From COE1 sp964387365 (GTDB lineage: Bacteria; Bacillota; Clostridia; Lachnospirales; Lachnospiraceae), in the NCBI GenBank assembly GCA_964387365.1, contig CAYLWP010000106.1, positions 1-9,182 on the forward strand: a stretch of DNA of 9,182 nt. Reading direction: 5' to 3'. Made by a program: the position numbers and the translations under genes. The notes beneath the pieces were generated by a model, which saw only the letters and a program-made list of their open reading frames with translations, did no database searches and was not told where the DNA came from. Below, in pieces: positions 5,518 through 9,182 of the stretch. Positions within the stretch are counted from its first letter, which is position 1, and the number at the start of each line of letters is the position of its first letter.

Positions 5518-5539
5518 TTAATATAAAAGATTCATCTGC

Positions 5540-5980
5540 TTAATATTCCTCTACTATATCATGTTTATCCGAAATATCTTCCACCGGTTTTTCAAGTCCT
5601 TCGATGATGATGTGGTTTTTGTCTGCATAATCCCATAATGCTGCATGGATTGCTTCTTCTGCCAAGAGAGAGCAATGAACTTTTACAGGCGGAAGTCCAT
5701 CTAAGGCTTCCATTACTGCTTTGTTTGTGACAAGTAAGGCTTCCTGTACGGTTTTACCCTTTACAAGTTCTGTAGCTATACTGCTTGTGGCAACTGCGGC
5801 ACCGCATTCGAATGTTTTGAACTTAACGCCCTGAATGACACCATTTTCATCAATATCCAGATACATTCTCATTATATCGCCACACTTGGCATTTCCTACG
5901 GTGCCGACTCCGCTTGCATTTTCTATTTCGCCGACATTTCGGGGATTGTTAAAGTGATCCATTACTTTTTCGCTGTACAT
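5540..5980 (-). CDS. nifU: Fe-S cluster assembly scaffold protein (NifU/IscU N-terminal domain)
   Basis: A 146-aa scaffold on which [2Fe-2S] and [4Fe-4S] clusters are assembled from iron and the sulfur released by the cysteine desulfurase encoded just upstream. It begins with the typical YSEKVMDHFNNPRNVG. The three cluster-ligand cysteines are Cys33 (NAKCGD, with the modulating Asp35), Cys59 (FECGAAVATSS) and Cys103 (VHCSLLAEEAI). It is single-domain, IscU-like in length, with a short acidic tail and no NifU C-terminal domain. The start has AGGAGG (5989-5994) overlapping the nifS stop, and the gap to nifS is 12 nt, so the two are co-translated. This is the usual clostridial nifS-nifU pair and most likely the general Fe-S assembly system rather than nitrogen fixation. 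Confidence 0.95.
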   Translation of the reverse strand: MYSEKVMDHFNNPRNVGEIENASGVGTVGNAKCGDIMRMYLDIDENGVIQGVKFKTFECGAAVATSSIATELVKGKTVQEALLVTNKAVMEALDGLPPVKVHCSLLAEEAIHAALWDYADKNHIIIEGLEKPVEDISDKHDIVEEY

Positions 5981-5992
5981 ATTCTGTTCCTC

Positions 5993-7171
5993 CTAGGCTC
6001 TCTTTTTGCTATCTTCGTATAAAGGAGACATAGCTCTTAATCGTTCCACAATTTTTTTGAGTTCATCTACCGTATAATCAATATCTTCTTTTGTAGTTTT
6101 CTCAGACAAAGTAAGGCGAAGCGAGCCATGTGCAATCTCATGTGGAAGACCGATTGCCAATAATACATGAGATGGGTCTAAAGAGCCGGATGTACATGCA
6201 GATCCACTGGAAGCGCATATTCCCTTTTGGTCCAGAAGAATCAGCATGGATTCGCCCTCGATGTATCGGAAGCAGAAATTCGCATTATTCGGAAGTCTTT
6301 TTTTCCGTGCACCATTTCGTCTGCTGTCCGGAATTTCCTCCAATATTCTGTCAATCAAATAATCTCTAAGCTCCGTCTCATATGCGACTCTGTCAGTTAA
6401 TGATGCCTTTGCAAGTTCTGCAGCCTTGGCAAAGCCTATGATGCCCGGTACATTATGTGTTCCGGCTCTTCTTGCTCTTTCCTGTGAGCCACCATGAATA
6501 AAAGAGAGCAGTTTTAATCCTTCTCTGATATACATGAGTCCGATGCCCTTTGGACCATTTATTTTGTGGCCACTGGCACTTAATAAATCAATATTCATCT
6601 GTTCTACGTCTATTTCAATGTGTCCGAATGCCTGCACAGCATCTGTATGGAATAACACACCATGGTTTTTAGCAATTTGTCCGATCTCAGTAATGGGCTG
6701 TATGGTTCCTATTTCATTATTTGCAGCCATGACTGAGATTAATATGGTATCCGGGCGAATGGCTTTTTCAAGTTCATCCAGACTTATGCTGCCGTATTCA
6801 TCAACATCCAGATAAGTCACTTCATAACCGTTCTTCTCCAAGTATTCGCAGGTGTGAAGAATGGCATGATGTTCTATTTTCGTTGTAATGATATGCTTCC
6901 CTTTGGCTGCATAGGCTTCAGCTGTGGCTTTTATTGCCCAGTTATCCGATTCTGAACCGCCGCCTGTAAAATAGATTTCCTTTGCCTTGGCATGAATCAA
7001 ATCTGCAAGTGTTTCTCTTGCCTTTGTTACTGCTTTATTTGCTTCGCCTGCAAAGGAATAGACAGATGACGGATTGCCATAATAATTTGTAAAGAATGGA
7101 TTCATTGCTTCTACTACTTCAGGATAAACCTGAGTTGTTGCTGCATTATCTAAATAAATGAATTTGCTCAT
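5993..7171 (-). CDS. nifS: Cysteine desulfurase NifS
   Basis: A 392-aa PLP enzyme that converts L-cysteine to L-alanine and passes the sulfur, as a persulfide, to the NifU scaffold. Class V aminotransferase features are all present: YLDNAATTQVYPEV at the N-terminus, GGSESDN (71-77) binding PLP phosphate, the conserved EHHAIL (100-105), Asp177 in TDAVQ, the PLP lysine Lys203 in SASGHKINGPKG, and the catalytic Cys326 in SSGSACTSGSLDPSHVL. The Cys lies in the long mobile loop of group I (NifS/IscS) enzymes. No IscR-type regulator precedes it in this window. The ATG has AGGAAAAGGTG upstream and the gene probably has its own promoter in the preceding gap. Confidence 0.96.
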   Translation of the reverse strand: MSKFIYLDNAATTQVYPEVVEAMNPFFTNYYGNPSSVYSFAGEANKAVTKARETLADLIHAKAKEIYFTGGGSESDNWAIKATAEAYAAKGKHIITTKIEHHAILHTCEYLEKNGYEVTYLDVDEYGSISLDELEKAIRPDTILISVMAANNEIGTIQPITEIGQIAKNHGVLFHTDAVQAFGHIEIDVEQMNIDLLSASGHKINGPKGIGLMYIREGLKLLSFIHGGSQERARRAGTHNVPGIIGFAKAAELAKASLTDRVAYETELRDYLIDRILEEIPDSRRNGARKKRLPNNANFCFRYIEGESMLILLDQKGICASSGSACTSGSLDPSHVLLAIGLPHEIAHGSLRLTLSEKTTKEDIDYTVDELKKIVERLRAMSPLYEDSKKRA

Positions 7172-7196
7172 ATAAACACCTTTTCCTATTAAACCT

Positions 7197-7224
7197 ATTT
7201 AAAAAAATATGAAATCTCTTTCAA
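7197..7224 (-). promoter_or_regulatory. Candidate nifSU promoter
   Basis: On the minus strand TTGAAA (7219-7224, five of six consensus bases) and TTAAAT (7197-7202, four of six) are separated by 16 bp. Transcription would start near 7190, leaving a leader of about 20 nt that contains the nifS ribosome binding site. The surrounding gap is very AT-rich, so a chance match is possible. Confidence 0.4.
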
Positions 7225-7242
7225 AAATTAGCTTTCATTTTT

Positions 7243-7267
7243 AGACTTGACTTTTAATAGTTAGTCT
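7243..7267. other. Small imperfect hairpin upstream of nifS
   Basis: AGACT...AGTCT arms with an inner ACT/AGT pair form a bulged stem around a short A/T loop. It lies upstream of the candidate nifSU promoter. No T-run follows it on the minus strand, so a terminator role is weakly supported. Confidence 0.2.
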
Positions 7268-7273
7268 CTTTCT

Positions 7274-7291
7274 ATGCAGACTTCTCTGCAT
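7274..7291 (-). other. Perfect 7-bp hairpin downstream of the ABC operon
   Basis: The minus strand reads ATGCAGA-GAAG-TCTGCAT, a perfect 7-bp stem with a four-base loop, about 35 nt after the stop of the ATPase gene. It lacks a following T-run and so is not a classical intrinsic terminator. It may protect the 3' end of the transporter mRNA or be a Rho-independent-like remnant. Confidence 0.35.
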
Positions 7292-7325
7292 CCCTATCAT
7301 GTTTCACCTATTTATCTGGTATGAA

Positions 7326-8138
7326 TTAAATGGAATATTCAGGTTCCACTGTCTTACCGGTATAATCAAGTATCTGTAATATTATTGAGCGTAATTTTAG
7401 GAAATCTACACTGTCACGCTTTCTTCCAAGTGTTTCATTTCTGCCAATATTTACATCAACAATGGACTCAATTTTAGCCGGTCTTGGAGTCATGACAAAG
7501 ATTCGGTCACTTAAATAAACTGCCTCATCCACATCATGCGTTACCATAATCATGGTCGTTCTTCTTTCCTTCCAGATTCTCAATAATTCATCCTGCATGT
7601 TCATTCTTGTGAATGCATCCAACGCTCCAAACGGTTCATCCAAAAGCAATACTTTTGGATGATTAACCAAGGCTCTTGCAAGACCTGCTCGTTGTGCCAT
7701 TCCACCTGATAAATGATGCGGTAGTGATTTCTCAAAGCCATCAAGCTTTACAAGCTTGATAAATTCGTCAACATCTGCCTTTTTCTCGTTATAAACATGT
7801 CGCATTTTCAGTCCGAAAGCGATATTTTCATAAATATTCAACCAAGGAAATAAGGTAGGATCCTGGAAAACCAAGCCTCTTTCATAGCTTGGCTTTATTA
7901 TCTTTTCATCGTCCAGATAAATACTCCCTTCCGTTGGCTGAGTTAAGCCGGCCACTAATCTTAGGAAAGTGGATTTTCCACATCCGGAGGGACCAATCAG
8001 GCAGATAAACTCTCCCGGCTTGATATCTACATCCACATGATCCAAAGCAATAACTTTTTCACCTTTTGGATCAATAAATTCTTTTCTAATATTACGCGCT
8101 GAAATAGCACCTGTTGTTCTTACCGCCTCTTCTACCAT
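7326..8138 (-). CDS. ABC transporter ATP-binding protein (SsuB/TauB-type)
   Basis: A 270-aa ATPase that drives an importer of the nitrate/sulfonate/taurine family from the cytoplasmic face. All nucleotide-binding motifs are present: Walker A GPSGCGKST (49-57), Q-loop Gln92 in FQDPTLFPW, signature LSGGMAQR (143-150), Walker B VLLLDEP (163-169) with Glu168, and switch His201 in THDVDEAVYLSDRI. FPW after the Q-loop and RPAKI after the H-loop are typical of this subfamily. I set the start at the ATG at 8136-8138, which has AGGAGGG (8148-8154) 9 nt upstream. The longer in-frame ATG at 8159 has no RBS. The chosen start overlaps the permease stop by 7 nt (ATGGTAG), so translation is coupled. The solute could be a sulfonate, a nitrate-like anion or a pyrimidine precursor; the sequence does not decide. 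Confidence 0.92.
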   Translation of the reverse strand: MVEEAVRTTGAISARNIRKEFIDPKGEKVIALDHVDVDIKPGEFICLIGPSGCGKSTFLRLVAGLTQPTEGSIYLDDEKIIKPSYERGLVFQDPTLFPWLNIYENIAFGLKMRHVYNEKKADVDEFIKLVKLDGFEKSLPHHLSGGMAQRAGLARALVNHPKVLLLDEPFGALDAFTRMNMQDELLRIWKERRTTMIMVTHDVDEAVYLSDRIFVMTPRPAKIESIVDVNIGRNETLGRKRDSVDFLKLRSIILQILDYTGKTVEPEYSI

Positions 8139-9130
8139 TTCACAACACCCTCCTGCCATGATAATAATTTATCTCTTACTCTGAATTGAATGGTTACTAA
8201 AATATAACAGAATACCGCAACGATAATGAGTCCGGCATATACATTAGGGTATGCCAGCATCTGCTTCTGCCAATTTACATACCAGCCGAGACCTGACTTA
8301 CAGCCAATCATCTCTGCCGCCATCAATGCCACAAAGGAAGAACAGGTCGCATTGAAGAATCCAAGGAAAATAGAAGGAGCCGCTGCAGGAATCGCAATCT
8401 TAAACAGATTCTGCCAATTGTTTGCACCTAATGTAGAGGACACTTCAAAATAAGCATTTTTCACGCTCTGAATACCGGAACAGGTCAGGATTGTAATCTG
8501 GAACCATACACCGAATGCTATCAGAAACACGGCTGCGCCTTGAGCAGATGGAAATACTACCAAAGCCAATGGAGTCCAGGTAGAAGATGGAATTGGTCCA
8601 AGAATACGAATCAATGGGTATATCCAATAATTTGCCTTCTTACTCCAACCAACGGCAATTCCACATGCCATACCTACAAGAAATCCAATCAAAATACCTT
8701 TTATCAGAAGCACTAATGAGCTTTGAATACAAGTTAATAACAGGATTCTGTCTTCAAAAAATACATTGAAAATTCTAGCTACGCTAGGAAAATAAATCTG
8801 TGGTAATAAGAGAAATTTTGCCGTTACCAGATTTAACAATGTCAGGAAAATATATACACCGCTAATGAAATATCCTCTATATGCATATTTCTCCCTAATC
8901 TTATCCACAAATATGGATACAACTGTCAGAATTATTACAACTGCGAGCGATATGTATAAAAAATATCTGTAATGAACTAAATCTGAATATTTTATTTTTT
9001 CATGGTTTGGAATCACTACTTCCGTTATAATCGCTAATAATACACCTAATATCGGTGCAATCGTTCTATGGTCAAAGACGTCTTTTTTTTCAGTTAGTTT
9101 TGCATCCAATACTGCTGTGTCTTCTCTCAT
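8132..9130 (-). CDS. ABC transporter permease (SsuC/TauC-type) with extra N-terminal membrane segments
   Basis: A 332-aa integral membrane protein forming the channel of the importer with the downstream ATPase. The core of the BPD_transp_1 domain starts near residue 125 and includes the coupling EAA loop E229-VSSTLG-x9-IAIP, which docks on the ATPase, and the family's PSSTWTPLALVVF segment. Ahead of the core lie about three additional hydrophobic stretches (near 23-41, 56-75 and 86-106), making it longer than the usual 250-270 aa of SsuC. I chose the ATG at 9128-9130. The frame stays open to the window edge through a TTG at 9163, but no RBS supports that, and even the chosen ATG has only a weak GACGGG. 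The substrate-binding protein gene is not in the window and may lie just upstream. Confidence 0.87.
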   Translation of the reverse strand: MREDTAVLDAKLTEKKDVFDHRTIAPILGVLLAIITEVVIPNHEKIKYSDLVHYRYFLYISLAVVIILTVVSIFVDKIREKYAYRGYFISGVYIFLTLLNLVTAKFLLLPQIYFPSVARIFNVFFEDRILLLTCIQSSLVLLIKGILIGFLVGMACGIAVGWSKKANYWIYPLIRILGPIPSSTWTPLALVVFPSAQGAAVFLIAFGVWFQITILTCSGIQSVKNAYFEVSSTLGANNWQNLFKIAIPAAAPSIFLGFFNATCSSFVALMAAEMIGCKSGLGWYVNWQKQMLAYPNVYAGLIIVAVFCYILVTIQFRVRDKLLSWQEGVVKW

Positions 9131-9182
9131 TTTTATAACCCGTCTTTCTGCGAAAGACACCAATGCGTCATGAAACAGATGC

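Noticed and set aside
6130..6815. Plus-strand open frames inside nifS
   Set aside because: They are antisense shadows of a well-conserved gene and have no family motifs or credible ribosome binding sites.
7172..7325. Riboswitch or T-box leader upstream of nifS
   Set aside because: Only two short hairpins are present. No T-box, S-box or other known conserved core was seen, and the candidate promoter lies downstream of both.
9133..9182. Possible end of an upstream minus-strand gene: a 15-codon open frame ending at TAA (9133-9135), 2 nt before the permease ATG
   Set aside because: The gene spacing is plausible for an operon, but the visible 15 residues match no family I recognise and the piece is too short to support a call.

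Overview
The window looks like a chromosomal segment of an AT-rich, low-GC Gram-positive anaerobe, most likely a Clostridia/Lachnospiraceae-type gut bacterium. The signs are strong AGGAGG-type ribosome binding sites, very short intergenic gaps, a NifS/NifU-type Fe-S pair, and flavodoxin/Fe-S and DUF1848 proteins typical of clostridia. Every gene I can support is on the minus strand, so transcription runs from high to low coordinates.

Right to left, in the direction of transcription: (i) 8132-9130 and 7326-8138 encode the membrane permease and ATPase of a SsuBC/TauBC-type ABC importer, translationally coupled by a 7-nt overlap. (ii) After a 150-bp gap with two small hairpins and a candidate promoter come nifS (cysteine desulfurase) and nifU (Fe-S scaffold), a two-gene Fe-S cluster assembly operon. 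(iii) 5200-5539 holds no intact gene but is not empty: it carries the C-terminal remnant of an XRE/Cro-type regulator, a second coding-like tail, and the promoter/operator region of the next gene. (iv) 4681-5199 is a Nudix hydrolase, with its start moved to the ATG that has a strong RBS.

(v) The most interesting part is 3064-4680, a tripartite HipBST-like toxin-antitoxin operon. It has a 66-aa HTH regulator (HipB-like), a free-standing HipA N-terminal domain (HipS-like) and a shortened HipA kinase (HipT-like). The genes are joined by a 2-nt gap and an ATGA overlap. Upstream lie three near-identical palindromic operators (core ACCC-N4-GGGT), whose centres are spaced exactly 42 bp and 42 bp, four helical turns each. 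Two of them fall inside the -35/-10 spacers of candidate promoters. The kinase carries a TVP tripeptide where E. coli HipT has its Ser-Ile-Ser motif, and it begins with a CxxC...HxxC putative metal-binding knuckle.

(vi) Directly downstream of the kinase, with no visible terminator, lie three tightly packed genes: a DUF1848 protein with a C-terminal CxxxCxxC motif, a tandem-flavodoxin protein with a four-Cys Fe-S motif, and a histidine phosphatase. Readthrough from the hip promoters could express them, but a shared function is only inference. No RNA genes, insertion sequences, CRISPR arrays or plus-strand genes were found.
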